The position numbers and the translations under genes were made by a program. This document shows positions 35,578 to 43,977 of a DNA stretch of 64,000 nt, one piece after another; the stretch's first letter is position 1, and each line of letters opens with the position of its first letter. Where the stretch lies: positions 124,001 to 188,000 of the forward strand of contig NZ_CAIWTY010000088.1 in assembly GCF_903915725.1 (NCBI RefSeq), given 5' to 3'. The notes beneath the pieces are model-generated. The model saw only the letters and a program-made list of their open reading frames with translations, was not told the origin of the DNA and ran no database searches. This DNA comes from an uncultured Rhodopila sp. (GTDB lineage: Bacteria; Pseudomonadota; Alphaproteobacteria; Acetobacterales; Acetobacteraceae).

Positions 35578-35814
35578 ATGCCGCAGGAAAGCGTTATCGG
35601 TCGCCGCTGCGAGCGTGCCGTCGTCACCGCCTATAGCGAACTCCGGCAGATTGGCACCGACGACATGTCGGCGTTCCAGGCCTGCACTGCGCTTTATCGC
35701 ATTCACCATCCGGAAGCGTCGTTGAGCGAGGCCCGACGGCTGGTGGCGGAATGGATCGACCATCATCTGGTGCGCCAGGAACCCGGGCCGACCGACGGCT
35801 GCCTGTGCGAATGA
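35578..35814 (+). CDS. Small conserved-looking protein, function unknown
   Basis: 78 residues, with GGAG 12 bases before the ATG. The protein is helical and mildly acidic (RRCERAVVTAYSELRQIGTDDMSAFQACTALYRIHHPEASLSEARRLVAEWIDHHL), with a C-terminal Cys (GCLCE). The pattern of conserved hydrophobics suggests a real small protein. No family is recognised and no neighbour on the same strand suggests a role. Confidence 0.55.
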   Translation: MPQESVIGRRCERAVVTAYSELRQIGTDDMSAFQACTALYRIHHPEASLSEARRLVAEWIDHHLVRQEPGPTDGCLCE

Positions 35815-35823
35815 GCTGATAGA

Positions 35824-36666
35824 TCAGCCCGGGGCCTCCTCCCAGGCAAGAACTTTAAAGATGAAACGATCCTCCGGTTCGGCCGGAACGACGCGAACCA
35901 CCGCCACCCGGCGGAACCGGCTGCCGTTCCGGTCGCGCGCGGTCACAGTCAAACGGATGACCGTGACATCGGGAACCGTTTCGGCAACCGTTTGGTCCGG
36001 ATCATAAGGATAGGCTTCCGCAAGGGCACGCAGGATGACCGGATCGGTCGTCGTCTGCGGTGACGGCACCGTCAATCCGTAGACGGTCATGTGCGGCGCA
36101 AGACAGTCGAGCAGCCCGCCTGTCATCCCCGCGACAAGGCCCAGTTCGTCCACGCTGACGAACCGGCTATGCGGCGGCAGGTAGGGGCGTCCCGCCGCCG
36201 GATATCGCGCCGGGTCCGCGGTGCCGGCGGCCTGCAGCAGATCCGGGCTGCGCCACGCGACGATGGCCGCGGCGAGCTCGGCCGCCGGTTTCGCCCCGGC
36301 GCCGCACTGCCGCAGCAGCCCCTGCATCAGCAGCGGCGGAGCAACGTTCGGATCGACCCTGCCAGCTTCGTCCTCGATGCGAACCTCGGCCACCCCGAGC
36401 GGACCTCTGACCGGATGGATCGAACCGTCGGCCTTCCAGCGTTGCGCGATCACCTGGAAGATCGCCTCGTTCGCCGCGGCGTCAGCTTCCGCCGCGGCGA
36501 CAGCGTTGCCGCGAATATTGGCCGAGACCGCCACCGCTGAACGCGAAGCCGCGGCCATTTGAGCCGCAACGAACAACAGCAGGCTGAGCCACCACAGCAC
36601 AATCAGCAGCACGAAGCCGCTTTCGCGCCCGGGCCTTGCTTTTTGACGATTTTTCTCGCCGGACAA
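35824..36666 (-). CDS. gspK: Type II secretion minor pseudopilin GspK
   Basis: 280 residues. A prepilin leader ends at Gly in RESGFVLLIVLWWLSLLLF (from about residue 14), without the Glu at position 5 that major pilins carry, as is usual for GspK. FVSVDELGLVAGMTGG (about 168-183) is the family's core segment, and EAGRVDPNVAPPLLMQGLL is another. GspK caps the pseudopilus tip with GspI and GspJ. The gene stands alone, divergent from the HbpS-like gene; the other gsp genes are not in the window except gspJ. Confidence 0.8.
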   Translation of the reverse strand: MSGEKNRQKARPGRESGFVLLIVLWWLSLLLFVAAQMAAASRSAVAVSANIRGNAVAAAEADAAANEAIFQVIAQRWKADGSIHPVRGPLGVAEVRIEDEAGRVDPNVAPPLLMQGLLRQCGAGAKPAAELAAAIVAWRSPDLLQAAGTADPARYPAAGRPYLPPHSRFVSVDELGLVAGMTGGLLDCLAPHMTVYGLTVPSPQTTTDPVILRALAEAYPYDPDQTVAETVPDVTVIRLTVTARDRNGSRFRRVAVVRVVPAEPEDRFIFKVLAWEEAPG

Positions 36667-36845
36667 TGCTCATCCTTTGTTTAATAGATCTTTTTCTCCC
36701 GCCCCGTCTTTACGCGCAATAAATTGCCGGTTTCGAAATTTGTAACCATCACGTGAACCGGCAAGTTCGTTCTGGACGCACAGAGATCAGGCGAGCAGCG
36801 TGAATCAAAGTTTATACTCAATCCAAATCAAACTTTTCAGGGGGA

Positions 36846-37544
36846 ATGATGCGTTCAATACTCGCTGGCGCTGTAATAGCGATGCTTGGTTCAACGCCGG
36901 TTCTGGCCCAGCAGGGAGGCGAGTGGGACGGACCCGGATTTCACCAGCCGGGTTGCAAAATACCCGCGCAAGTCGTAGCAAATGTACAGGCTCAACTTGC
37001 CGTAGTCGTAAAACTTCCTGATCAAAACGGCGGCTTGTTTAACCCCAACCGGATGTGGTCCGCCATCGTCGATCGGGCCGGCACGCTTTGCTCGGTTATC
37101 GTTACGGGTGACGCATGGCCGGGCAGCCGCGCAATCGCCATCGCCAAGGCGACGACGGCCAACGGTTTCAGCAACGATGCCCTGGCGCTCTCGACGGCAA
37201 ATCTGTATTCGCCGACGCAACCGGGAGGATCACTGTACGGGCTGAACAATTCCAACCCTTTCAATCCCGCCTTTCAGCCTCAGGGAACCGGCATCGGTTA
37301 CGTGCCCGGCGGGATCATTACCTTCGGTGGCGGTGTGGCGCTTTATTCCGGCGGCAAAGTCATTGGCGGCCTGGGCGTGAGTGGCGACACGTCGTGCGCC
37401 GATCATGCGATCTCGTATCGAATGCGGCATTTGGCGGGGTTGGATGGAACCCCCAACGACGACAATATCGTCTATATACCGGCGGGTTCGGAACCCGGGG
37501 GGTTCGAGCAGCCGCACTGCGGTACCACGGATATTACACCATAG
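36846..37544 (+). CDS. Secreted HbpS/GlcG-family protein
   Basis: 232 residues with a signal peptide (MMRSILAGAVIAMLGSTPVLA) and GGGGGA before the ATG. The HbpS/GlcG pattern is present: KLPDQNGGLFNPNRMWSAIVDRAGTLCSVIVTGDAWPGSRAIAIAKATTANGFS, then GGGVALYSGGKVIGGLGVSGDTSCADHAIS. HbpS binds heme in streptomycetes; the relatives in proteobacteria are mostly unproven. Four Cys could form disulfides. The gspJ frame begins inside its 3' end, so it might be cotranscribed with gspJ. Confidence 0.8.
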   Translation: MMRSILAGAVIAMLGSTPVLAQQGGEWDGPGFHQPGCKIPAQVVANVQAQLAVVVKLPDQNGGLFNPNRMWSAIVDRAGTLCSVIVTGDAWPGSRAIAIAKATTANGFSNDALALSTANLYSPTQPGGSLYGLNNSNPFNPAFQPQGTGIGYVPGGIITFGGGVALYSGGKVIGGLGVSGDTSCADHAISYRMRHLAGLDGTPNDDNIVYIPAGSEPGGFEQPHCGTTDITP

Positions 37545-38202
37545 CGAGACGGAAACGATCATCGAGCCGAAACCGGCAACCATTATTTCCAGGCAGCGGA
37601 GCCCGCCCGCGCGCGACGCGTCGCGGTCGGGCTTCACGCTGTTGGAAATACTGGTTGTTCTCGCCGTGCTCGGCCTGCTCTTCGTCGGATTGCTGCAAGA
37701 AAACCGTTTTGTTCTGCTCGGCTGGGATCGGCAGGCCCGGTTGATGTCGCGGTCGGAGGATCTCGATGCCGTCGCACGGACGTTGCGGCACCTGATCGAA
37801 CAGGCGGCGCCTGTATCAAAGTGGGAGACGCCGGTTTTTGCCGGTTCCATGCATTCCGTAACTTTTACCAGTGTACTGCCGACCGGGGCCGCGGAGAGGG
37901 CGGTCCGGCGGGCCGACGTGGAACTTATCGTGGATGGCGGCCATCGGCTGATATTGGTGTGGACGCCGCATTTGCACGCCTTCCGGGTCGGACCGCCGCC
38001 GCGGCCGGAACGGACCGAATTACTGGACGGCGTGGAGCGGCTCGATCTGTCCTACCTCGGGACGGCGAATGGCGGCGTTTGGCAGTCCGCCTGGCATGAT
38101 GCGGCGCTGCCGCGGCTGGTGCGCATGCGGATGGTGTTTTCAGACCCCGGGCATGCGTCCTGGCCGGACATTCTCGCCGCACCGGTGCTGGAGGCGGAGT
38201 AG
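37444..38202 (+). CDS. Type II secretion minor pseudopilin GspJ-like (start uncertain)
   Basis: The mature part is clear: SGFTLLEILVVLAVLGLLFVGL carries the prepilin cleavage Gly and Glu at +5, followed by GspJ-like ARTLRHLIEQAAP, ERLDLSYLG and LPRLVRMRMVF. From the cleavage site back to an ATG at 37444 no ATG, GTG or TTG exists, so either the leader is unusually long (about 62 residues) and overlaps the preceding gene by 100 bp, or a rare start such as ATC or ATT near 37558-37585 is used. The coordinates use the 37444 ATG. It may partner GspK, encoded divergently 1 kb away. Confidence 0.7.
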   Translation: MEPPTTTISSIYRRVRNPGGSSSRTAVPRILHHSETETIIEPKPATIISRQRSPPARDASRSGFTLLEILVVLAVLGLLFVGLLQENRFVLLGWDRQARLMSRSEDLDAVARTLRHLIEQAAPVSKWETPVFAGSMHSVTFTSVLPTGAAERAVRRADVELIVDGGHRLILVWTPHLHAFRVGPPPRPERTELLDGVERLDLSYLGTANGGVWQSAWHDAALPRLVRMRMVFSDPGHASWPDILAAPVLEAE

Positions 38203-38240
38203 TCTCGGCCATGGCGGGGAGAGGCAAGCCAGCCACGCCA

Positions 38241-38732
38241 TCAGCCGCTGTGCAGTTCCGCCAACCGGACCGGGCGAAAATCCCTGACATCCACACCGAC
38301 ATCGGCTTGCCTGGGCAACGGCTTCAGCCGCCCGTGGCTGTGCCCATGCAGGTTTAGTGCGCCCTTCTTCATCGCGTTCCATGTGCGGAAAGCAAAATGA
38401 CACAGCACGGCGCTGCGCCCGTCGGCTTCGATCTCGATGTAAGCCTGGCTGCTTGACCATTCCGGCAGGCCGGCGATGTCCGCCGGATCATTATTACCCT
38501 GAATCAGATGCTTGCGGCCGTTCAGCGCGCGTAACAGGGCCGCCGCATCGGCCGCGTTGGTCTTCAGCGCGAAGTCGCCGAGATGCCAGACCTCGTCCTC
38601 CGGCCCGACCGTCTCGTTCCAGCGCGCGATCATCGCCGCGTTCATCTCCGCCACGGAGGCGAACGGACGGCGATACAAAGCGAGCGCCCCCGCGTGATTG
38701 AAATGCGTGTCGGCGGTGAAGAAGATCGCCAA
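38241..38732 (-). CDS. Metallophosphoesterase
   Basis: 163 residues. The calcineurin-like metal ligands are in order: ADTHFNH (Asp7, His9), HLGDFAL (Asp52), GNNDP (Asn/Asp near 79-80), LCHFAF (His111) and HGHSHG (near 129-134). The size and motifs are those of small phosphoesterases of the YfcE/MJ0936 type or phage-like 'GDxxH' proteins. The substrate is unknown. It is the last gene of the leftward train that begins with the bufferin operon, 64 bp after the LysR gene, and may be an independent unit. Confidence 0.8.
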   Translation of the reverse strand: MAIFFTADTHFNHAGALALYRRPFASVAEMNAAMIARWNETVGPEDEVWHLGDFALKTNAADAAALLRALNGRKHLIQGNNDPADIAGLPEWSSSQAYIEIEADGRSAVLCHFAFRTWNAMKKGALNLHGHSHGRLKPLPRQADVGVDVRDFRPVRLAELHSG

Positions 38733-38796
38733 GGCGTTATCCTCTCATCGTCTTGTCCCGGCCACGAAACTGTGGCCGCGATCGGACCCGGCCGGT

Positions 38797-39663
38797 TTAG
38801 GCCGCCGTCGCGGCGGTAAAATCCTTGGCGCGGTTCAACTTCAAAAACCCGTCCAGCGGCGGAGAATACATCCGTCCGTTCACCGCCGCCAGCACGACGG
38901 CGCGCATGTCGCCGGCCTCCGGCACGGGCCGGGCCAGGAGTCCCGGCAGCACGGCGACATGCCGGGGCAGCAGCGCGACGCCCAGCCCGACAGCCACCAT
39001 GTGCTGCGCCTGGTCCCAGGATGCCGCGCGCAAGCGCTGTGTTTCGCAGCCGAACCGGTCCCACTCGCCGCCCCAGCCGTCGCCGCGCACCACCGTCTCC
39101 GTAGCCAGTGCCGGAAGCTTCACGCAAGGTTCGGCTTCGAACGCATGACCCTGCGGGAACACCGCGCGGCAGCCCTCGTGCAGCAGCTTCCAGCGATCCA
39201 GCCGCTCCGGCAGGTTGCCGTCGTCGACCAGCAATGCGGCATCCGTCTCGCCCTGCAGCAGCGACTCGATCAGCATCGTCTGGTCATCCGATTGCAGGTG
39301 CAGTTCCAGCCCGGGGAACCGACGCTCCAGTTCCGCCAGCGATGCAGCGATCAGACCGGCTGACAGGCCATCGACCAGGCCGAGGCGCAGCAACGGGGTC
39401 TGCCGGCGCATATCGGCTGCCGCCTGGCTGACCGTCTCCGCGGCGCGCACCATCGTCTCCAGATGCGGCATCATCGACCGGCCGAGCGGCGTAAGCTGCG
39501 TCAGGCTGCGTTCGCGGTACAACAGGGGGCCACCGAGTTCATCTTCCAGCCGCTGGATCGCCCGGGTCAGCGCCGGCTGCGTGACGTTGCAGGCCTCCGC
39601 GGCGCGCGTGAAGTTCAGCGTGCGGCACAGCGCCAGAAAGTAGCGGACCTGGTGCAACTCCAA
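38797..39663 (-). CDS. LysR-family transcriptional regulator
   Basis: 288 residues. The N-terminal winged helix-turn-helix (MELHQVRYFLALCRTLNFTRAAEACNVTQPALTRAIQRLEDELGGPLLYRE) is typical, and a linker leads to the two-lobe effector domain. The combination with an aromatic 'NFTRAAEACNVTQPALTRAI' start resembles regulators linked to oxidative stress or OxyR-like neighbours, but it has no clear OxyR Cys pair (Cys at about 164, 174, 191, 206). It lies 42 bp downstream of the peroxiredoxin gene, on the same strand, so it may report on the same stress. Confidence 0.8.
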   Translation of the reverse strand: MELHQVRYFLALCRTLNFTRAAEACNVTQPALTRAIQRLEDELGGPLLYRERSLTQLTPLGRSMMPHLETMVRAAETVSQAAADMRRQTPLLRLGLVDGLSAGLIAASLAELERRFPGLELHLQSDDQTMLIESLLQGETDAALLVDDGNLPERLDRWKLLHEGCRAVFPQGHAFEAEPCVKLPALATETVVRGDGWGGEWDRFGCETQRLRAASWDQAQHMVAVGLGVALLPRHVAVLPGLLARPVPEAGDMRAVVLAAVNGRMYSPPLDGFLKLNRAKDFTAATAA

Positions 39664-39705
39664 CGCGGCATACCTTTTGCGGATCGGCTGCCCGCCTGTA
39701 CTGCT

Positions 39706-40347
39706 TCAGCCCAACGCGCGCAACGCCTCGATAACATCGGCCGGTTCCGGGCGGCGGGTGAAATCGACGTCCATGAAGTCGCACGCGATCAGCCCCGCGC
39801 GGTCGATCACATACACCGCCGGCACCGGCAGCAGCCCCCCTCCATTGCCCTGCCGATCGGCCAGGTCGATGCCGGCGCGGGCGATGGAGCTGCGATAGGG
39901 TTCGGGCACGTGGAAGACCACGCCGCAGCTCAGGCCGACTCCGCTATCGACATCCACCAGGACGTCGTAGTGCAGGCCGTGCCGCTGCGTGACCGCCAGG
40001 GCGCGTCCGCCGGTTTCGGGCGTGATCGCGGCAAGCCGGCCGCCGGCGGCCTGGATATCAGGGAGGGACTCCTCCAGCGCTGCCAGGGTCAGCGCGCAGT
40101 ACGGGCACCACTGGCCGCGGATGAAGGTCACCACCAGGGGTCCGCGCGCCAGCAGATCACCCAGGCTGACCAGCCGTTCGGCCGCGCTTGGCAGGAGGAA
40201 ATCCGGGAACCGCGCCCCTGCCCGCAACGCCTGATCGAGGAAACCGGTGCGGCGCAGTTCGGCAACGGTGGCTTCGTAGGTGGCGCGCCAGACCGGGTTG
40301 ACGGCGCTGCGGTCGCGCTGGGCGTCCAGTTTGTCTCGCAGCGTCAT
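39706..40347 (-). CDS. AhpC/TSA-type peroxiredoxin-like protein
   Basis: 213 residues. RGQWCPYCALTL (about 77-88) is a thioredoxin-fold CxxC of the peroxiredoxin-like branch, in which the first Cys attacks peroxide. LVDVDSGVGLSCGVVFHVPEP and VPAVYVIDRAGLIACDFMDVDFTRRPEP follow the AhpC/TSA pattern. It lies 15 bp downstream of the DoxX gene of the bufferin operon, so it is probably cotranscribed and may deal with peroxide made when copper cycles. That link is inference. Confidence 0.8.
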   Translation of the reverse strand: MTLRDKLDAQRDRSAVNPVWRATYEATVAELRRTGFLDQALRAGARFPDFLLPSAAERLVSLGDLLARGPLVVTFIRGQWCPYCALTLAALEESLPDIQAAGGRLAAITPETGGRALAVTQRHGLHYDVLVDVDSGVGLSCGVVFHVPEPYRSSIARAGIDLADRQGNGGGLLPVPAVYVIDRAGLIACDFMDVDFTRRPEPADVIEALRALG

Positions 40348-40362
40348 AACCCGGTCCTTGCA

Positions 40363-40800
40363 TCACGCCGCCTGGCGGCGGAACAGGCCATAACTTAGCA
40401 GTCCGTCCAGAGAAACAATACCGGGACCGCGCGTCAGGATCAGCAGCAGCAGGGTCGCCCAGGTCAGGTGCTCGGGCCAGTTCTCAGGATAGACCAGGGT
40501 CTGGATAACAAACACCATCCCCAGCAACGGCAGCGTCGCGACGCGGGTGAACAGGCCAAGCGCCAGCAGCGTGGACATGCCGAGTTCGTTCGCCGCGGCC
40601 AGCGGTGCCGCGATCTCCGGCGGGATCAGCGGCAGGGCGTACTCGTCGCGGAACAGCGCGATGGTGGTGTCCCAGCTCGCGATCTTGGTCAGGCCGGAGC
40701 GGAAGAAAACGACAGCGGCGGCGATGCGTGCGGCGAGCAGCAGCAGATCGAGCGGCACGCGGTCGAGCTGGCTGTAGATGCGCAGGACGGCGTTTCTCAT
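40363..40800 (-). CDS. DoxX-family membrane protein of the bufferin operon
   Basis: 145 residues with four membrane helices. RIAAAVVFFRSGLTKIASWDTTIALFRDEYALPLIPPEIAA (about 25-65) is the DoxX core, and ANELGMSTLLALGLFTRVATLPLLGMV the second pair. Its ATG overlaps the bufC-like stop by four bases (ATGA). DoxX proteins are frequent fourth members (BufD) of DUF2282-DUF692-DUF2063 operons; a role in membrane redox supply is suspected but not proven. Confidence 0.85.
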   Translation of the reverse strand: MRNAVLRIYSQLDRVPLDLLLLAARIAAAVVFFRSGLTKIASWDTTIALFRDEYALPLIPPEIAAPLAAANELGMSTLLALGLFTRVATLPLLGMVFVIQTLVYPENWPEHLTWATLLLLILTRGPGIVSLDGLLSYGLFRRQAA

Positions 40801-41582
40801 GGCGTTGGCTCCTTAGGTTTCGGCGGGGAAAGGACGGCGTCGGGCAGGCTTTCGGCCGCGAGCGCACGCAGGGCGGCGCCGAGATCGAAATCCGGGGTTT
40901 CAGCGAAGGCCGCGGCAGCGGCGTGGCCGAGCGATTCGCCTTGCGCGAGATGCAGGCGCAGCGACCAGGTGGCCGGGTCGAGGCGTTCGATCACCACCCC
41001 TGGTCCGCCGCGCCGGATTTGCAGCCGGACGGGCTGGGCAACGGGCGTTGTTTCGGTATCGGTTTCGCCACGGTTGGCCTGCCAGATCTCGTCCACGTTC
41101 CAGCCGGATGACATATACAACGCATCGAGACTGAGCCGTAACGTCTCGCCCGCGCTGGTAGCGGCCCGGGCGACTGCGTCGAACGCCATCTTCGTGCGGG
41201 CGGGTGCGTTCCAGGCGGTATTGACCGCCCATTCCAGGCGGGCGACATCGGGCAGGAACGGATAGTCCGCGACGGGATCGAAACCAGCCAGAAAATCCGC
41301 AAATCCTCCGCCATATTCGAACAGACACGGCCGATCGGGCAGGTTGCCGGGAATGATCTGCGCGGCGGCGAAGTTGAAGAAGCCGCGGCCGACGAGCCGG
41401 ACGATGGCGGGATAGGTCGCGGCGAGCGCCTCGGTCAACGTAATGAAGGTGTTGTTGCGGTAGACCTGAAGGCGTTGCGCCGGGGTGAAGCCGTTGCCAA
41501 TGACGGCTGCGTCCAGGCCGGAAGCATCGCCGCTGACGATGGCGTCAACAAACGATTTCTGCAATTCAGGCAGCGCGGGCAT
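40797..41582 (-). CDS. DUF2063 protein, bufferin partner BufC-like
   Basis: 261 residues from an ATG at 41582 overlapping the upstream gene by 17 bp. LQKSFVDAIVSGD, LQVYRNNTFITLTEALAATYPAIVRLVG and FFNFAAAQIIPGNLPDRPCLFEYGGGFADFL are the DUF2063 N-terminal marks; the C-terminal half is a second, looser domain. In related systems the DUF2063 protein binds the precursor peptide and presents it to the DUF692 iron enzyme. It is part of a four-gene overlapping operon, and the size is normal. Confidence 0.85.
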   Translation of the reverse strand: MPALPELQKSFVDAIVSGDASGLDAAVIGNGFTPAQRLQVYRNNTFITLTEALAATYPAIVRLVGRGFFNFAAAQIIPGNLPDRPCLFEYGGGFADFLAGFDPVADYPFLPDVARLEWAVNTAWNAPARTKMAFDAVARAATSAGETLRLSLDALYMSSGWNVDEIWQANRGETDTETTPVAQPVRLQIRRGGPGVVIERLDPATWSLRLHLAQGESLGHAAAAAFAETPDFDLGAALRALAAESLPDAVLSPPKPKEPTP

Positions 41583-42423
41583 GGCGGACCTCCATGACGG
41601 CATCGGCAAGCGCTGCTTCGTCGAGTAGCACGTCCAGCGGCGGCAGCGCGGTGTCCCACTCGATCATCGTCGGCACGGGGCCGAACCGCTCCACCGCGTC
41701 GCGATACAACGCCCGGACCGGATCGATGACCCGGCCGCCATGGTCGTCGATCAGCAGCACCTGACCATCGATCTCGTTGCGGGCGTGGCCGGCGAGGTGA
41801 ATCTCCCCGATCGCATCGGCAGGCAGCGTCCGCATGTACTCCTGCGCGTCCAGGCCGAGATTATGGGCGCTGACGAAGATATTGTTGACGTCGCACAGAA
41901 TCCCGCATCCGGTGCGGCGGACGATTTCAGCGAGAAACACCGCCTCGGGCATCGTCGAGTCGCGGTAGCTGAGGTATGAGGACGGGTTCTCTACCAGGAT
42001 CTGCCGCCCGAGCGCGGTCTGCATGCGATCGACGTTGCGGCAGATTACCGACAGCGATTCGTCCGTGTAGGGCAGCGGCACGAGATCGTTCAGCCAGGCG
42101 CCGCCATGCGCGCTCCAGGACATGTGCTCGGACACACGGCACGGCTCCAGCCGATGCGTCAGGGCCTTGAGGCGCGAGAGGTGGTCCGCGTCAATGCCGT
42201 CGGCGCTGCCGAGCGACAGGCCGACGCCGTGCAGCGATAGCGGGTAGTCGGCGCGGAGGCGTTCCAGAGCATCCGCCGCGGCGGGCGCGCCCATGTAGTT
42301 CTCCGGATGGACTTCGAGCCAGCCGGTGCGCGGGCGGCGGGCCATGACCTCGGCCAGATGCGGCGTGCGCAGGCCGATGCCGCATCGGATTGGCTGTTCC
42401 CGGGGGGAAGAGGTAAAGGTCAT
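41566..42423 (-). CDS. DUF692 multinuclear iron-dependent oxidase (MNIO), BufB-like
   Basis: 285 residues. The DUF692 TIM barrel is clear: GIGLRTPHLAEVM, GWLEVHPENYMG, LSLHGVGLSLGS, CRVSEHMSWSAHGG, ILVENPSSYL, CGILCDVNNIFVSAHN, GEIHLAGHA, and PTMIEWDTALPPL. The His, Glu, Asp and Asn residues that hold two or three irons lie in these strands. Such enzymes use oxygen to convert peptide Cys residues into oxazolone/thioamide or thiooxazole groups. The upstream peptide is the expected substrate and the downstream DUF2063 protein the partner. Confidence 0.92.
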   Translation of the reverse strand: MTFTSSPREQPIRCGIGLRTPHLAEVMARRPRTGWLEVHPENYMGAPAAADALERLRADYPLSLHGVGLSLGSADGIDADHLSRLKALTHRLEPCRVSEHMSWSAHGGAWLNDLVPLPYTDESLSVICRNVDRMQTALGRQILVENPSSYLSYRDSTMPEAVFLAEIVRRTGCGILCDVNNIFVSAHNLGLDAQEYMRTLPADAIGEIHLAGHARNEIDGQVLLIDDHGGRVIDPVRALYRDAVERFGPVPTMIEWDTALPPLDVLLDEAALADAVMEVRHARAA

Positions 42424-42449
42424 GGCTGCCGTCCGCGTCCGGGTGTCGC

Positions 42450-42710
42450 TTACTTCGCCGCCAGCTTACCGCCCGCGATCTTCGCGCAGGTGCCGGCCGG
42501 GACGTAGATCCAGGACGCCGGGTCCATGGCGCGGGTGGCGCTGCCGGCGCAGGAATGCGTCGCGGTCTGGCAGTCATTCGCCGCTGCGGCGGCGATGCCG
42601 AAACACTTCTCCGCCTTGAAGGCGGGTTCCGGGGCCGGGCCGGCGAACGCGGCGACCGGCAGGGCGAAGGCGGCGAAAACGGCGGTGTGGACGAGCGTCG
42701 AGGTCTTCAT
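42450..42710 (-). CDS. DUF2282 periplasmic bufferin-type peptide, BufA1-like
   Basis: 86 residues with a signal peptide ([23 protein letters not shown]) cleaved near residue 23. The mature part has four Cys at 36, 47, 54 and 75 in the DUF2282 pattern ([14 protein letters not shown], then HSC, then VPAGTC). In characterised bufferins these Cys are modified by the MNIO enzyme and the peptide binds copper in the periplasm, giving metal tolerance. It is the first gene of the operon, 26 bp ahead of the MNIO gene. No metal-responsive promoter element was identified in the gap upstream. Confidence 0.9.
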   Translation of the reverse strand: MKTSTLVHTAVFAAFALPVAAFAGPAPEPAFKAEKCFGIAAAAANDCQTATHSCAGSATRAMDPASWIYVPAGTCAKIAGGKLAAK

Positions 42711-42878
42711 GATGTCGGTTCCTTCAGTGTATTCGGCGGCGGTTGGGCCGGCCCCCTGTGGGGTGCGGACGGATACTCGCGAAGGACGGAGCGGCGCGGA
42801 AATGCCGTTGGGGCATGGTTTTGATAACCCGGCTGCATCGCCGGAAGCGCGGGGAGCGGGTGGCGCTTACTTTCCATT

Positions 42879-42905
42879 CGTCATGGCCCGGCCCGGGCCA
42901 TGACG
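42879..42905. repeat. REP-like palindrome between tsaC and the bufferin promoter
   Basis: CGTCATGGCCCGG and CGGGCCATGACG form a nearly perfect inverted repeat. It belongs to the same family as 15730-15760 and 52010-52031. It follows the end of the leftward tsaC gene (stop at 42920), so it could also terminate that transcript, although no T-run follows. Confidence 0.6.
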
Positions 42906-42919
42906 AGCACGACAAACCC

Positions 42920-43894
42920 TCAGCCCCGCGGCGCCGCGGCGCGATGCAGCCGATCGGCGATGGCGAGGCCGAGGCCGGTTTCGGGAACCGGCATGACGGC
43001 GATCCGGCGCGCGCGGACCCGGGCGCCCTCGGCGTCCAGCCAGCGCAATCCTTCGAACAGCCGCGACGCCGCTTCGGTCGTCTCGCCCGCCGCGCTCAAC
43101 TGAAACTGGCAGCGCGCGCCGGGCAATGCCGGACCAAACGCCAGCAGCGCCTCATCCGCCTCCACCGAAACCGCATTCAACCGCACCGGCAGCGCCGGCG
43201 CATAATGTGAGGCCAGCAGGCCGGGCGATCGCAGGCCCTCGCCGGGTTCGGCCGGCGGCAACCCGCGTTGCAGCGGACCGATGAGCGCTTCCAGATCCTC
43301 GACCGCGACGCCACCGGGACGGAGCAGAACGGGGTGCGGCCCGGTCAGGTCCAGCACCGTCGATTCGACGCCTACACCGCACGGGCCGCTGTCCAGCACG
43401 GCGGCGATGCGTCCCGACAAGCCGTCCAGCACATGCCGGGCCGTGGTCGGGCTGACCGCACCGGATCGATTCGCCGACGGGGCGGCTATCGGGGTGGCCG
43501 CCAGCCGGAGCAACTCCAGCGCGACGGGATGCCCGGGCACCCGCACCGCCAGCGTTTCCAGCCCGGCGCTGGCGAGCAAAGCCACCGGACATTCCGGGCG
43601 CCGCGGCAAGACAAGCGTCAGAGGCCCCGGCCAGAACCGCTGCGCCACGAGAACGGCCCGGTCATTCGTCTGCACATGCCGAAATGCCTCCTCCGCCGCG
43701 GGATAATGCGCGATCAACGGATTGAACCGGGGACGCCCCTTGGCCTGAAAGATCGCCGCGATGGAAGCGGCATTGGTGGCATCGCCGCCCAGCCCGTAGA
43801 CAGTCTCGGTGCCGAACGCCACCAACGCCCCGTCGCGCAGCAGTTGCGCCACCCGTGCCAGGGCGTGCGCGCCGACATTCAGGACTTCAGTCAT
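42920..43894 (-). CDS. L-threonylcarbamoyladenylate synthase (Sua5/TsaC)
   Basis: 324 residues, the length of the Sua5-type with an extra C-terminal domain. It makes threonylcarbamoyl-AMP for the t6A modification of tRNAs that read ANN codons. Marks of the YrdC fold are VAFGTETVYGLGGDATN (about 29-45), IFQAKGRPRFNPLIAHY (about 48-64), and RFWPGPLTLVL, RVPGHPVALELL, TPIAAPSANRSGAVSPTTARHV. The C-terminal Sua5 domain begins near residue 220 (LRSPGLLASHYAPALPV). It runs leftward and diverges from pepA. Confidence 0.92.
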   Translation of the reverse strand: MTEVLNVGAHALARVAQLLRDGALVAFGTETVYGLGGDATNAASIAAIFQAKGRPRFNPLIAHYPAAEEAFRHVQTNDRAVLVAQRFWPGPLTLVLPRRPECPVALLASAGLETLAVRVPGHPVALELLRLAATPIAAPSANRSGAVSPTTARHVLDGLSGRIAAVLDSGPCGVGVESTVLDLTGPHPVLLRPGGVAVEDLEALIGPLQRGLPPAEPGEGLRSPGLLASHYAPALPVRLNAVSVEADEALLAFGPALPGARCQFQLSAAGETTEAASRLFEGLRWLDAEGARVRARRIAVMPVPETGLGLAIADRLHRAAAPRG

Positions 43895-43977
43895 ACCAAC
43901 ACGCCATTAACGATTGATCGTCACCGTGGCAAAGTAGGATTACGCTAGTCGCAGATTCGTCCGGAGACATCACCCGC

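Noticed and set aside
42711..42919. ECF sigma-F-like promoter for the bufferin operon
   Set aside because: CCGAATAC near 42740 on the minus strand resembles a -10 of this class, but no GTAACC-like -35 lies 16-17 bp upstream, so it is not claimed.
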